30,651 nucleotides of DNA from Thermoplasmata archaeon (GCA_019594195.1 JAFDTP010000010.1:1-30651), one strand, 5' to 3'. Positions 1 through 9,862 are shown, counted from the stretch's first letter. The notes: generated by a model from the sequence alone, not told the origin. Program-made: numbers and translations.

Positions 1-1
1 A

Positions 2-133
2 AGATGTAGAAATGGAGATATACTCTGCGGCGAATGTAAGAGTCTTCTAAAAGAAAACATCAAGGCTTTCTTGGAAAGGCACCAGGAAAGGAGAGAAGAG
101 GCAGAGGAGAAACTAGACAAATTTCTTTTTTGA
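2..133 (+). CDS. trpS: Tryptophanyl-tRNA synthetase, C-terminal end (partial)
   Basis: This is the last 43 codons of a gene that begins before the window. The protein tail holds a CxxxxxxxCxxC cysteine pattern followed by a charged helix containing HQERREEAEEK. That matches the C-terminus of archaeal/eukaryotic-type TrpRS, where a GELLCGECK-like segment precedes an HQERR helix. The enzyme charges tRNA-Trp with tryptophan in the cytoplasm. A T-rich stretch runs into the TGA stop. About 130 bases separate it from the next gene, which has its own TATA box, so they are probably separate transcripts. The call rests on a short fragment, but the motif is distinctive. Confidence 0.75.
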   Translation, partial: RCRNGDILCGECKSLLKENIKAFLERHQERREEAEEKLDKFLF

Positions 134-186
134 GGGATTATGTTTAAAAGCCCAGTTACTATGAACTCGATAGGTTCTTGAATAAG

Positions 187-195
187 CTATAAATA
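187..195 (+). promoter_or_regulatory. TATA box of the aglB operon
   Basis: The string CTATAAATA is a good archaeal TATA element. Transcription would start near 212-218, giving a leader of about 50 bases that contains an AGGTGA ribosome binding site at 255-260, seven bases before the ATG at 267. Confidence 0.6.
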
Positions 196-266
196 GGGGT
201 CCCAATATAGTCGTGTTTACTGGTCTAATAGATGAGTTATATATCGTCTAATACAGGTGAATAGCA

Positions 267-3200
267 ATGGGTTCTAGTTTGTTTGGAAGTTTAACAGGTG
301 GAAAGAACAACCCCTCTTCAGGCCCCTCGTGGCTAGCAAAACACTGGGATACAACAGTAGTTCTAGTGGGTATATTCATAGTTGCAATTATGGTGAGAGC
401 CTATTTTGCATATGAGACGGCCACAGAATTTGGGCTGCCATATCTTTTAGGAGGAGGAGCTGACTCGCATTATAATGCTAGGATAGTAAATTATATCGCT
501 GAATATAATGAACATCTTTTTGCAGATCCATTGAGAGCTTATCCTCTTGAAGGTTATGTTAACACACGTCCACCTCTCTATCAATGGTCGGTAGTTCTAG
601 GAGGTTACTTGCTTGTTCCATTTGTAGGAAATCTTGACAAAGCTATCAATCTATCTTTCATATTCTCAGCTGCATTCTGGGGCGCACTCACGATCTTCCC
701 GACCTATCTGATAGGGAAGAGGACTTTCGGGAAGAAAGCCGGGATAGCCGGAGCGTTCCTTTTAGCTATCAGCGCTGCACACCTTGAAAGAGGTGTCCTT
801 ACGAATACTAATCACGATGCATTTTCTATGTTCCTGATCGTTACGGCTTTCTTCTTTTTCATGCGTTCTTTAGAGGAGATCAAAACAGATAGGAGATGGG
901 TCTCTGATTGGATGAAACTGGACGCTATCAAAGAAGGCATTTTGGCCTACATGGGCAAAAATAAAAAGAGTATGCTCTATGCTGCCATGACCGGTATAAC
1001 TATCGGGACTATAGCTCTTACATGGAAAGGTTACGCGTACGTGATGGTTATAATACTAGTGTATTTCTTGATCCAATTGCTCGTAGACAAATTTAGAAAA
1101 AGAGACTCTTTGGGCATAACGGTCAACATATTCATAATATTCATGCTGGCCTTCCTTATAGCACTGCCTTGGTATGCCAAGTACAGCCCGGGGATCTTGA
1201 CTAATTGGTTCCAATGGCCACTAGATAGATGGTTCCAAGTTCCGTTCTTGATATTCATAGGGACTTTTGGAGTTGGTGTTTACTTCACCGTTACAAGAGA
1301 CTTGCCTTGGGTACTAACATTTTCGATATTAGGGGCTGCCGGTTTGATTTTCTTCGTTCTTGGTCCGGACATCATACAGACTGCTGCGGCGCAGTACTTT
1401 ATAGACAATAAATTATATGCGACCATCGCAGAAGCACAAGCCCCGATGTTCAGCAGATTGGTTATGGCTGGAGGTGTAGTGACTTTCTTCTTATCCTGGG
1501 TCGGTATCGTTTTCGCTGGATGGCACTTAAGGAAGGAATGGTCCCGTTCATTTATTTTCATTTTAGTTTGGACCGCTTTTGCAATCTACATGGCTACGAC
1601 AGCTACTAGATTCATATTCAATGCGGCTCCAGCGTTCACGCTGACTGCAGGTTGGGTAGTAGCATTGACCTTCGACAAGGCCAACTTTGGAGAGATCTCA
1701 CGATATTTCAGAACACACAGAGGTAGCTTTATAAGAAGTCTAAAAGAAGGAGTCCAGATAAAACATGTTTTGGTTGTTTTATTCGTTGTTTTCCTACTTT
1801 TGACCCCGAATGCTCTTTATGCAGTAGATGCAGGGATACCGTTCGAAGAAAAGGAAAGATACAACAGGCAGATCCATGACGCTTTACCTAGCTTTTTGAG
1901 ACCACCTGAGGAAGAGGGCCAAGAAGGTCATCAATATCTTGGTGCCTTTGGGTATTCGATGGATAAACCGACCGATCATTGGCCTACTGCCTGGAGAGAT
2001 ATCCAGGACCAGAATTCTGGTATACCCCCAGAGGAAAGACCCGCCTTCCTAAGCTGGTGGGACTACGGTTTTGAGGCGATGAATCAAGGAGAGCTGCCCA
2101 CAGTTTCTGACAACTTTCAGCACGCTCATAGGTTTGCCGGTAATTTCTTGATGGCGCAGAACGAATCCGAGATGTTGGGTTTGCTCATCGGAAGACAACT
2201 TCAACTCCCATACAATGAAGAAGGGTCTTTTGAAGGTGATGTCGAGCGGATATTGATAGACCATCTAGGGGAAGAGAAGAAAGAGAAATTAGAAGATATC
2301 TATGACAACCCGGGATCTTATCGTAATGAGGTCTTGAACAATCCTGATCGATACCATCCAAGAGCTGATGATATAGATAATGCCAATGTTAGATGGGCTA
2401 TGGTTATGGGTACTTTATCTTATGAGGACATTGAAACTCTATCCTCTCTCTACAGAGAGATCAGTTATGATTCAGGATATGAAAGGCTGGAGAACAGGAT
2501 AGGTTATTTTGCTGTTGATTCTAGATTGTTCCCGACTTCCGCTCGCGATACAGGTATTTTCCATGCTCCTGCCTTCTTGTCAGGTCACCGTGTACAGGAA
2601 GAAGGCGAAACTCGAGTCCCTGTTGATTTTTACACAATGCAATTCATAGATCAGCAAGGCAGGTCTTATGAGAGTCAAGAAGAGATTCCAGAGGAAGCCC
2701 AAATAGTTGACCAAGAGATAGAGTTCAAAGAGATGTTTTATAATTCCGCATTATACAGGATATTTGCGGGTTATTCCCTTCAAGAAGTCGAGGAGGGAGA
2801 AGGAATACCTGGCATAGATGATCAACAGTCTCCTTCGATGCCCGGATGGAATCTCACACATTTCAGCGAAGTTCATAGAACAGCTTACTTCAATCCTCAT
2901 CCTCAAGACGAGGTACAGAATCATACTGATGCCTGGAGAGCAATGCCTTATCGTGAGGCTATGCAGTATGATCCTGAAGAGGACAATGTCACAGTCGATG
3001 ATACCCCCCGATCATATATGAGTCAGGGTGTGGTTTTCTTAGAGTATAACGATGGTGCCATAGTCGAAGGTCAGGTGAGGACTGAAGACGGCGAACCGGT
3101 ATCAAATGCTAAAGTAACGGTCATCGATACTGAGATCGGTACTCCTCACCATACGACCCGGACAGACTCAGAGGGGCGATACGAAGCGATATTACCTGAA

Positions 3201-6200
3201 GGCGATATGACCGTGACCGTATCTACCGGTGGTTTTGACGATGAACCGATGGGGCGACAGCAGCAGAGAGAACAGATCGCATTAGGCGCTCAAGAGTTCG
3301 AGATAAGTAGAGACCAGGCGATGAGGAGAGAGATAGACAGAACAGGTGATGGACGGTGGGATTATCTCTTAGAAGAGGATATTATTGTAGAGCCCGGACA
3401 GGTCGAGGGCAGGGTATTCCTTGATAGAACCGGCGATGGAGAATATAATCCCGAAAATGATACGCTTGTCTCGAAGGACGGTCATGTGAACCTTATGAAT
3501 GAGCAGTCCGATGTAAATTATAGTGTTGAAATAGAGGAAGGCAATTATAGATTCGATAGCGTAGTTCCGGGTAGATATACTATCGACACGTCAATAGAAG
3601 GGAGTTCTCCTATCGATGGTTTGATAGTAGAACGAGCTCAGCAAACAGATAGGGACATCCCAGTTTCGATGGGCAATCTAACCGTGACCTATGATGGTCA
3701 GCCTCTCGATAGAGAGAGCGTCACTCTTTCTCTCACTGGTGCTGATCAAACTACTGAGTTGACCTTAGGCGAACAAGATTCTCACGAATTTGAAAACTTA
3801 GCACCGGGCACATATACTTTAGAGATCGAAGAGGAAGGCTACACTTTGAAAAATGGCCCACAGGAGATAAGGATCGAACCTGGCGAGAGTCTCACGAGAG
3901 CGGTAACAGTTGTAAAAGCCCATAGGTTAGAAGGTGTGTTGACAAGGGGTGGTGAAGAATTAGCCAACCAGAGATTGAATGTTTTCAGTAAGGAGTACGA
4001 GGCAAGAGACGCGATTGATAGGGATTATGACAGAGATGTAATGACTGATGAAAACGGTGAATTCAGCATAAAATTGCCTCGCGGCGATTATCAACTACAT
4101 GGCGTTAATAGAAGGGACGGAGAAGTCACTGCTTATCTGAATAACATGGTCATTGAATCTGACACTTATATCGAAGGTGAATTCGTTAGTGCCCACAAAC
4201 TACGCGGTACTGCGGAATATGAAGGAGAAAATGTCTCAAGTGCAGAGATCTATATTATGGATGGTTCCGGAAGACAGTATTATCTGACTACAAATGAGAA
4301 TGGCAGATTTAGTACTCATCTACCTGAAGGACGCTACACGGTTTATGGTTGGAATGAACGTGATTTCCAGGACCCAGACGATATAGGAGAAAACCTATAC
4401 TTTTGGAGAGAGATAGGCCTGCATCGAAATAGAGAAATATCTATCGAGGGTTCTCCTGGGCGTTTGATAGAAGGAACTGTATATCGAGAGCAGTTAGGGG
4501 TAACAGATCCTGAACCTGTAGGAGACGGCATCTCAGCTAATATCAAACTATCTGTTAGTGGAAGGACGATACGCACTAGAACCACCATAGACGGTTATTA
4601 CCGCTTCTTCACTCCTGAAAAGGAGACTAGAATGACGATCGAAAAAGAGGGTTATTATCAAAAATCAGTAACATTAGATCCCTCAGAAGTTACCGGTGAT
4701 AGAGACATCTACTTGAGGGCAAAAGATGTCATCGTTGAAGGCGATCTAGATTTTGATAGAGATGAAGAATTGGCTATAGAATTCAGAGCGGTTGATGATG
4801 GTGCGGTTGGAAAGGAAGTTACAGTCGATGGAGATAGTTACAGTGTCGAACTTCAACCAGGACGATATGAAATAGTCAGTGAGCATATGGTGATGGATGG
4901 TGATGCCAAGTATGAGATATCAGATCAACTCACTATCAGACCCGGAGATGAAAATATAGAGCGATCTCTTACTTCAGTATATAAGCTGAGGCTTTTTGGA
5001 GATATACACATCGGGGAGGATCCCGCTGATGCCGAGATACATTTCCAGGGTCCTGAAGAGAAGATGATATACGGTGAAGGATCATATGAGGTCTATCTCG
5101 AAGCAGGTGATTACTCAGTCAGGGCTGTTCATCCCTATGAAAGATACACCATGCAGATGAATTTGACATTAGAGGAGCCTAAAGAAAGAGATATCGCTCT
5201 TGAAGAGGCGGTCCATCTAGACACCCTTATAGATGGACCTGGAGGACATGAGATACCTGTGAGTTTGAGAAATCTAGATACAGGATATATAATAAATACT
5301 GAAACTGATGTTGAAGGAAATCTGGATTTGAATATAACCGGTGGCCCATATGAGATCACAGTGGATTATGTCATTGCTGAAGAGATAGCTGACGAAGAGA
5401 GACAGGTCAGATATCATTTTGAAGGCGAGTACGAGATACCCCCCACTCCAGGAGTAATAAGCTTAGATAGCGAGATATTGAATTCAACATTGAGTGGACA
5501 GGTTTCTCTTAACGGAGGATCTGTTGCAGACCTCAACGTTATAATAAGGTCCGAAGAAGGTCATGAGAGAGTCGAAACGACAGACGAAGATGGGATCTAT
5601 AAATTTGATCAACTTATCCATGGCCGCTACTCAGTCTACATATCTCACGAGACCAGTGGTAGAACATACAGTCATTTTGAGTCTTTTGAGATGCCGGTCG
5701 ATGACAAACAGATGGATATCTCTCTCGAAGAAGGTGTGATATTTTCTGGACGTGTCGAATTAGATGGCGCCGGTGTGCAGACATCTATCAGTTTAACTAG
5801 ACGTGAAGCCAGTCAGGTTTTCGAAACTTCTGAGGATGGCTCTTTCAGGATATTGCTTCCTGAAGATGTCTATCATGTAGAGAGTGAAACGACCGATGAT
5901 AGTCTATATGGTCTGATCGACTATAGATATTCTTCTGAATTGGACATAACCAGCGATATTCAAAGAGACATAGAACTGAGCAAGGTGGAGGAATATGGTA
6001 TGGAGTTCCTCGGTTTGGATAGTAAACACGCTCCTTTAGGTGAAACTATAGAATACGATCTTCATGTAAGAAATACAGGCAACACACCAGACGAGTATGA
6101 GTTATCTGTTGCAGATACCGATTGGGAAGTTAATATAGATCCTGCGATGACCAGTGAGATAATACCAGGCGATCAGAGACAGGTAAGTATGGAGATAACC

Positions 6201-6788
6201 ATACCTGAAGATGCGAAAGTAGGTGAAACCGTAACTTTGAACGCTCGTTCTGTGAACTCAGATGAAGCAATCGAAGAAGAGATCCCCCTAGAGGTAGAAC
6301 AGATCTTCGGCGTGGAGCTATCAGAAGAAACTAGAGACGGGACATATAGGCGTGGTGAGCTCTCCTATTCTTTAGACATCGATAATATGGGGAATGGTCC
6401 TGATTCATTCCAATTGGATATAATGAATAAACAACGACTTAGAGACCAAGGTTGGGAAGTAACCGTTCAGGAACAAACAGAACAGTTAGATTCTGAAGAA
6501 ACTAGTTCTGTGCGGATCTATCTGAATGCGACCAGATCTAATCCAAGACCAAACGTGGAGGTCGAATTGAGGGCCAATTCGCTAGGTGATAATACGGTTT
6601 CAGAGTTGAGAAATATCCAGGCTTCAATACCTCAACTAGTTGCTTATGAAGACTCACTCGCTTTTGAAGGTGAAGAATTCATCATCGAAGATGAACCGTT
6701 CCAACTTAGTAATCTGCAGTGGACTGGTATAATCATACTGGTCGCGATAGCAGTTGTCTTCGTTATGAGGAAAAAGAGGTGGATATGA
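267..6788 (+). CDS. aglB: Giant AglB/STT3-type oligosaccharyltransferase with C-terminal Ig-like array
   Basis: STT3/AglB proteins transfer lipid-linked glycan to Asn in N-x-S/T sequons on the outer face of the membrane. Residues ~25-520 carry many hydrophobic helices, with an acidic loop motif GADSHYN at 64-70 and a second loop motif at 180-186. The WWDYG catalytic signature is at 597-601, in an extracytoplasmic domain running to ~925. What follows is unusual: about ten carboxypeptidase-regulatory/Ig-like beta-sandwich repeats from ~930 to ~1900 (each with a D-x-x-G-x-Y/F turn and PEG-x-Y ending), two NEW3-like domains near 1930 and 2030, and a final membrane helix at ~2152-2168 followed by MRKKRWI. 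Typical AglB proteins have 600-1000 residues; this has 2173. In the second acidic loop the usual D-x-D/H is N182-H-D184. An AGGTGA site supports the start. The stop overlaps the next gene's ATG. Confidence 0.88.
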   Translation: MGSSLFGSLTGGKNNPSSGPSWLAKHWDTTVVLVGIFIVAIMVRAYFAYETATEFGLPYLLGGGADSHYNARIVNYIAEYNEHLFADPLRAYPLEGYVNTRPPLYQWSVVLGGYLLVPFVGNLDKAINLSFIFSAAFWGALTIFPTYLIGKRTFGKKAGIAGAFLLAISAAHLERGVLTNTNHDAFSMFLIVTAFFFFMRSLEEIKTDRRWVSDWMKLDAIKEGILAYMGKNKKSMLYAAMTGITIGTIALTWKGYAYVMVIILVYFLIQLLVDKFRKRDSLGITVNIFIIFMLAFLIALPWYAKYSPGILTNWFQWPLDRWFQVPFLIFIGTFGVGVYFTVTRDLPWVLTFSILGAAGLIFFVLGPDIIQTAAAQYFIDNKLYATIAEAQAPMFSRLVMAGGVVTFFLSWVGIVFAGWHLRKEWSRSFIFILVWTAFAIYMATTATRFIFNAAPAFTLTAGWVVALTFDKANFGEISRYFRTHRGSFIRSLKEGVQIKHVLVVLFVVFLLLTPNALYAVDAGIPFEEKERYNRQIHDALPSFLRPPEEEGQEGHQYLGAFGYSMDKPTDHWPTAWRDIQDQNSGIPPEERPAFLSWWDYGFEAMNQGELPTVSDNFQHAHRFAGNFLMAQNESEMLGLLIGRQLQLPYNEEGSFEGDVERILIDHLGEEKKEKLEDIYDNPGSYRNEVLNNPDRYHPRADDIDNANVRWAMVMGTLSYEDIETLSSLYREISYDSGYERLENRIGYFAVDSRLFPTSARDTGIFHAPAFLSGHRVQEEGETRVPVDFYTMQFIDQQGRSYESQEEIPEEAQIVDQEIEFKEMFYNSALYRIFAGYSLQEVEEGEGIPGIDDQQSPSMPGWNLTHFSEVHRTAYFNPHPQDEVQNHTDAWRAMPYREAMQYDPEEDNVTVDDTPRSYMSQGVVFLEYNDGAIVEGQVRTEDGEPVSNAKVTVIDTEIGTPHHTTRTDSEGRYEAILPEGDMTVTVSTGGFDDEPMGRQQQREQIALGAQEFEISRDQAMRREIDRTGDGRWDYLLEEDIIVEPGQVEGRVFLDRTGDGEYNPENDTLVSKDGHVNLMNEQSDVNYSVEIEEGNYRFDSVVPGRYTIDTSIEGSSPIDGLIVERAQQTDRDIPVSMGNLTVTYDGQPLDRESVTLSLTGADQTTELTLGEQDSHEFENLAPGTYTLEIEEEGYTLKNGPQEIRIEPGESLTRAVTVVKAHRLEGVLTRGGEELANQRLNVFSKEYEARDAIDRDYDRDVMTDENGEFSIKLPRGDYQLHGVNRRDGEVTAYLNNMVIESDTYIEGEFVSAHKLRGTAEYEGENVSSAEIYIMDGSGRQYYLTTNENGRFSTHLPEGRYTVYGWNERDFQDPDDIGENLYFWREIGLHRNREISIEGSPGRLIEGTVYREQLGVTDPEPVGDGISANIKLSVSGRTIRTRTTIDGYYRFFTPEKETRMTIEKEGYYQKSVTLDPSEVTGDRDIYLRAKDVIVEGDLDFDRDEELAIEFRAVDDGAVGKEVTVDGDSYSVELQPGRYEIVSEHMVMDGDAKYEISDQLTIRPGDENIERSLTSVYKLRLFGDIHIGEDPADAEIHFQGPEEKMIYGEGSYEVYLEAGDYSVRAVHPYERYTMQMNLTLEEPKERDIALEEAVHLDTLIDGPGGHEIPVSLRNLDTGYIINTETDVEGNLDLNITGGPYEITVDYVIAEEIADEERQVRYHFEGEYEIPPTPGVISLDSEILNSTLSGQVSLNGGSVADLNVIIRSEEGHERVETTDEDGIYKFDQLIHGRYSVYISHETSGRTYSHFESFEMPVDDKQMDISLEEGVIFSGRVELDGAGVQTSISLTRREASQVFETSEDGSFRILLPEDVYHVESETTDDSLYGLIDYRYSSELDITSDIQRDIELSKVEEYGMEFLGLDSKHAPLGETIEYDLHVRNTGNTPDEYELSVADTDWEVNIDPAMTSEIIPGDQRQVSMEITIPEDAKVGETVTLNARSVNSDEAIEEEIPLEVEQIFGVELSEETRDGTYRRGELSYSLDIDNMGNGPDSFQLDIMNKQRLRDQGWEVTVQEQTEQLDSEETSSVRIYLNATRSNPRPNVEVELRANSLGDNTVSELRNIQASIPQLVAYEDSLAFEGEEFIIEDEPFQLSNLQWTGIIILVAIAVVFVMRKKRWI

Positions 6789-7603
6789 TGGTGTCTAAGA
6801 AGCTGCTAGTGTTGATTTTAGGTGTTTTTATGATCACCTCGGCTCTAACCATGGTCGCTACCGTACCGACAGCGCAGGCTGCCACTCAAGAAAGCAGGAT
6901 AGATCCTACCGTGGTCGATGCTCCAGATGAATTATTTGTGAATGAAACCGTGAACTATCAAGTGGAGATAAGAGGGGCGTTCGAGCATGATGGTGAAATC
7001 TTTGATAGTGAAGAAGCCGATAACTGGACCCTTCGAACTGAAACAGATCTAGACGCTACTATCGAACCTACTGAGGAGGAAAGCACCGTCACCAATGTTT
7101 TCAACGTTACCATAACAGTTCACGAGGAGGCTGAAGGCGACCTCGTCTTCACAGCATACCTGGGTAAAGAAGAGGCCGTTTACTTCAATGAGAGGCACTT
7201 CAGAATTGATGCGGAGACGCCTGAAAGGACCTCCTTGACCGTCACAAATCCGACTGATACACATATAGAAGAAGTCGAATTAGGTCTTTTCATAGATGGC
7301 GAGTTAAAGGCAAGGAAAACATTGGAAGACCTGGGGCCTAATGAGGATCGTCAAGTCACTTTTGCTTGGTCAAAAGAGAGTTTATCGGCTGGTGAACACG
7401 GTCTAGAGGTCTGGATGGATTACGGTTTTTCAGAGGAGGCAGAATTCAACAGAGATCACTTGATCATGGAAACCACCTTTGAAATCGAAGACCAGATCAG
7501 TACCTGGATATATGGTGGTGTAGCCATAGTGGTCATAGTAGGTGGATTCTTCATATTCATTTGGTACCAGAAAAGAAAAAGAAAACGTAGAAGACCTTGG
7601 TGA
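6785..7603 (+). CDS. Secreted single-pass membrane protein coupled to AglB, unknown function
   Basis: The 272-residue product starts at an ATG overlapping the aglB stop (ATGA); a second in-frame ATG follows at once. GAGGTGG lies just upstream, inside aglB. It has a signal peptide (basic MMVSKK, a hydrophobic stretch, then AQA as a likely cleavage site), one or two beta-sandwich domains resembling CARDB/NEW3 folds, and a C-terminal membrane helix at about 240-260 ending in a very basic tail (KRKRKRRRPW). The topology is therefore an outside domain with a short cytoplasmic anchor. Coupling to aglB suggests an accessory subunit or substrate of the glycosylation machinery, but no catalytic motif is visible. 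The frame is open further upstream within aglB, but that part lacks signal-peptide character. Confidence 0.7.
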   Translation: MMVSKKLLVLILGVFMITSALTMVATVPTAQAATQESRIDPTVVDAPDELFVNETVNYQVEIRGAFEHDGEIFDSEEADNWTLRTETDLDATIEPTEEESTVTNVFNVTITVHEEAEGDLVFTAYLGKEEAVYFNERHFRIDAETPERTSLTVTNPTDTHIEEVELGLFIDGELKARKTLEDLGPNEDRQVTFAWSKESLSAGEHGLEVWMDYGFSEEAEFNRDHLIMETTFEIEDQISTWIYGGVAIVVIVGGFFIFIWYQKRKRKRRRPW

Positions 7604-7626
7604 TCTAGAGAGATTCCCAAACCCTA

Positions 7627-7633
7627 TTTTTTT
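7627..7633 (+). terminator. Oligo-T terminator after the aglB operon
   Basis: Seven consecutive T residues lie 24 bases after the stop of the second operon gene and just before the convergent metG stop, fitting an archaeal U-tract terminator. Confidence 0.5.
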
Positions 7634-7638
7634 CTATA

Positions 7639-9831
7639 TTACATTACCTCGCATCCTGGAGAGAGCTCTTTATTAAGTCTGATCGGTCCTTGACTATCTT
7701 TTAACACGTATCCTTTATCTCCCTTTAGTAGTGCTACACTGATACCATCGAATCTCTTGGATTCTACGGGTTCTATTTCATCTTCAGTCATGATCTTCCC
7801 GTTCTCCCATCTTACTGTGGCAATCATGTATTCTTTAAACTCATCGAATGATATCTTATCCTCTCTACGTTCTGTTCCCTGTATATTTTCACCTATCTCT
7901 CCGGATGGTCGAAGCAGTGATACCGTATCTTCTTCCTGTGCAGCAAGCATCATCCCTTCTGATTCTATACCTCTTAACTTTGCAGACTCAAGGTTGGAGA
8001 CGACGACGATCTTTTTTCCTTCCATCTCCTGTTTATCGTAGTAAGGTTTCAACCCTGCCACTAAAGTACGTTCTTCATCACCGATGTTGACTCTAGTGAT
8101 ATACAGTTTATCGGCGTTAGGGTGTTCTTTAACCTTTGTGATCTTTCCTATCCTTAGGTCTAGTTTTCCTAAGGAGTCGATAAGTTCTGAATCTTCTCTC
8201 ATCCCTTCAAGCTCGATAGTATCGTAGAGTGGTTCTGGCTCATCTAGTTCTCTTCCAGCTTCTAATGGTTCAAAAGCTTCCTCCCAATCTTGGTCATGAA
8301 CACTTCCCTCGTGATAGAGATACTTCCAAAGTGAATCCATACTGTGGGGGAGATAAGGTGAAGCAGTCACGCATAGAGATTTTACCAATCTAAGTGAGAC
8401 ATTAAGAGTTGTTGCTGCCCTTTGCTTGTCATCAGGAAGATCTTCCCAAGGAGCTTTATCATTGAAATATCTGTTACCTGCACGGGACAGTTCCAATATC
8501 TTTTTAAGCCCTTTTTTAAATTTTCTAGATTCTATGCTTTCACCTATCTCACCTACTTTCTTATCGATCATGTCTATTATCTCTTGGTCTCTTTTACTCA
8601 ATTCACCAGCTTCAGGTACTTCTTTGAAGTTCGAGTGAGTGAAAGAAAGAACTCTATGGATGAAATTCCCCAAGTTTCCTACCAACTCTGAATTTATTTT
8701 ATCTTCGAATTCCTTCCAAGTGAAATTAGTATCTTTAGTCTCTGGCATTATCATAGTCACATAGTATCTAATGGCATCACTGCTGAAATTCTTTAAGATA
8801 TCGGGAAGTGAAACTATTATCCCTCTAGATGTTGAAAATTGTTCGCCGCCTAGGCGCATATATTGGTTCGCGGGTACGTCGTAGGGCAGATTGAGTTCTT
8901 CATCGTATCCCATCAATATCGAGGGCCATATGATCGTATGGAAAGGTATATTGTCCTTTGCTAAAAAATAATAATGCTCAGCATCAGGATCTTTCCAAAA
9001 TTTGGTCCAATCACCATTTGTCTCTTCAGACCATTTGATCGAGGTCGATAGATATCCGATCACCGCCTCGAACCAAACATATATTTTTTTGTCTTCATAA
9101 CCTTCGATCGGAACGGATATACCCCACTCCATATCTCTAGATATAGGTCTGTTTTCGAGACCTTCTTTAAGCCATCCCTTTGTAAAATTAAGGACGTGGC
9201 TTTTCCAAAAATCTTTGTCTTCGATATAAACCTCAAGATCATCTTGAAAGTCCGAAAGGTTTAGAAAAAAGTGCTCGCTTTCTTTAGACTCAGGGGTCTC
9301 ACCGCAGTGCATGCACCTTGGCTCTATCAGTTCTTCGGGCTCCAAAAGAGTTCCACATTCGTCACACTGATCCCCTTTAACGTCTTCTTGACCACATTCA
9401 GGACACGTCCCCAGCACATATCGGTCTGGAAGAGATCTTTCACAATTATTACAATAAAACGTCTCCATCGAATCGAGACCTATGTGTCCTTTCTCATATA
9501 AAGTTTTGAAGATGTCTCTAGCTATCTGTTTATGTGTTTCGTTCATGGTGTATGTGAAGTGTGTGAATTCGACACCTAAATTTTCTAGAGCTCTAGAATT
9601 GATCTTATGGTATTTTTCTGCTGTCTCTTTTGGAGTGAGTCCCTCCTCCTCTGCAGTCACTGTTACAGGGGTCCCGTGTTGATCTGAACCAGAGACCATC
9701 AATACTTCATTACCTTTCATCTCATGATAGCGTCTGAATATGTCCGGAGGTAGATAGCAACCTCCTACCTGTCCTATGTGTATAGGCCCGTTAGCGTAAG
9801 GCCATGCGACTCCGATCATTATTCGTTTCAT
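7639..9831 (-). CDS. metG: Methionyl-tRNA synthetase with C-terminal tRNA-binding domain
   Basis: This 730-residue class I synthetase charges tRNA-Met. The HIGH-type motif HIGQ is at residues 18-21 in WPYANGPIHIG. A four-pair CxxC zinc insert follows at ~125-185 (CNNC, CPEC, CDEC, CMHC). The KMSKS-type loop reads QFSTS at 331-335, so both usual lysines are replaced. A C-terminal EMAP/Trbp111-like OB domain starts near 554 (LDLRIGKITKVKEHPNADK). I start at the ATG at 9831 (MKRIMIGVAW), not an upstream in-frame ATG at 9867. A TATA box at 9856-9862 puts transcription start at about 9833, giving a leaderless mRNA, and the upstream ATG would lie before that box. It converges on the aglB operon. 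Confidence 0.95.
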   Translation of the reverse strand: MKRIMIGVAWPYANGPIHIGQVGGCYLPPDIFRRYHEMKGNEVLMVSGSDQHGTPVTVTAEEEGLTPKETAEKYHKINSRALENLGVEFTHFTYTMNETHKQIARDIFKTLYEKGHIGLDSMETFYCNNCERSLPDRYVLGTCPECGQEDVKGDQCDECGTLLEPEELIEPRCMHCGETPESKESEHFFLNLSDFQDDLEVYIEDKDFWKSHVLNFTKGWLKEGLENRPISRDMEWGISVPIEGYEDKKIYVWFEAVIGYLSTSIKWSEETNGDWTKFWKDPDAEHYYFLAKDNIPFHTIIWPSILMGYDEELNLPYDVPANQYMRLGGEQFSTSRGIIVSLPDILKNFSSDAIRYYVTMIMPETKDTNFTWKEFEDKINSELVGNLGNFIHRVLSFTHSNFKEVPEAGELSKRDQEIIDMIDKKVGEIGESIESRKFKKGLKKILELSRAGNRYFNDKAPWEDLPDDKQRAATTLNVSLRLVKSLCVTASPYLPHSMDSLWKYLYHEGSVHDQDWEEAFEPLEAGRELDEPEPLYDTIELEGMREDSELIDSLGKLDLRIGKITKVKEHPNADKLYITRVNIGDEERTLVAGLKPYYDKQEMEGKKIVVVSNLESAKLRGIESEGMMLAAQEEDTVSLLRPSGEIGENIQGTERREDKISFDEFKEYMIATVRWENGKIMTEDEIEPVESKRFDGISVALLKGDKGYVLKDSQGPIRLNKELSPGCEVM

Positions 9832-9855
9832 GTTTATTAGAAAAAAACTCTTGGG

Positions 9856-9862
9856 ATATAAA
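9856..9862 (-). promoter_or_regulatory. TATA box of metG
   Basis: Read on the minus strand this is TTTATAT, centred about 28 bases before the metG ATG at 9831, which implies a leaderless transcript and decides the start codon. Confidence 0.6.
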
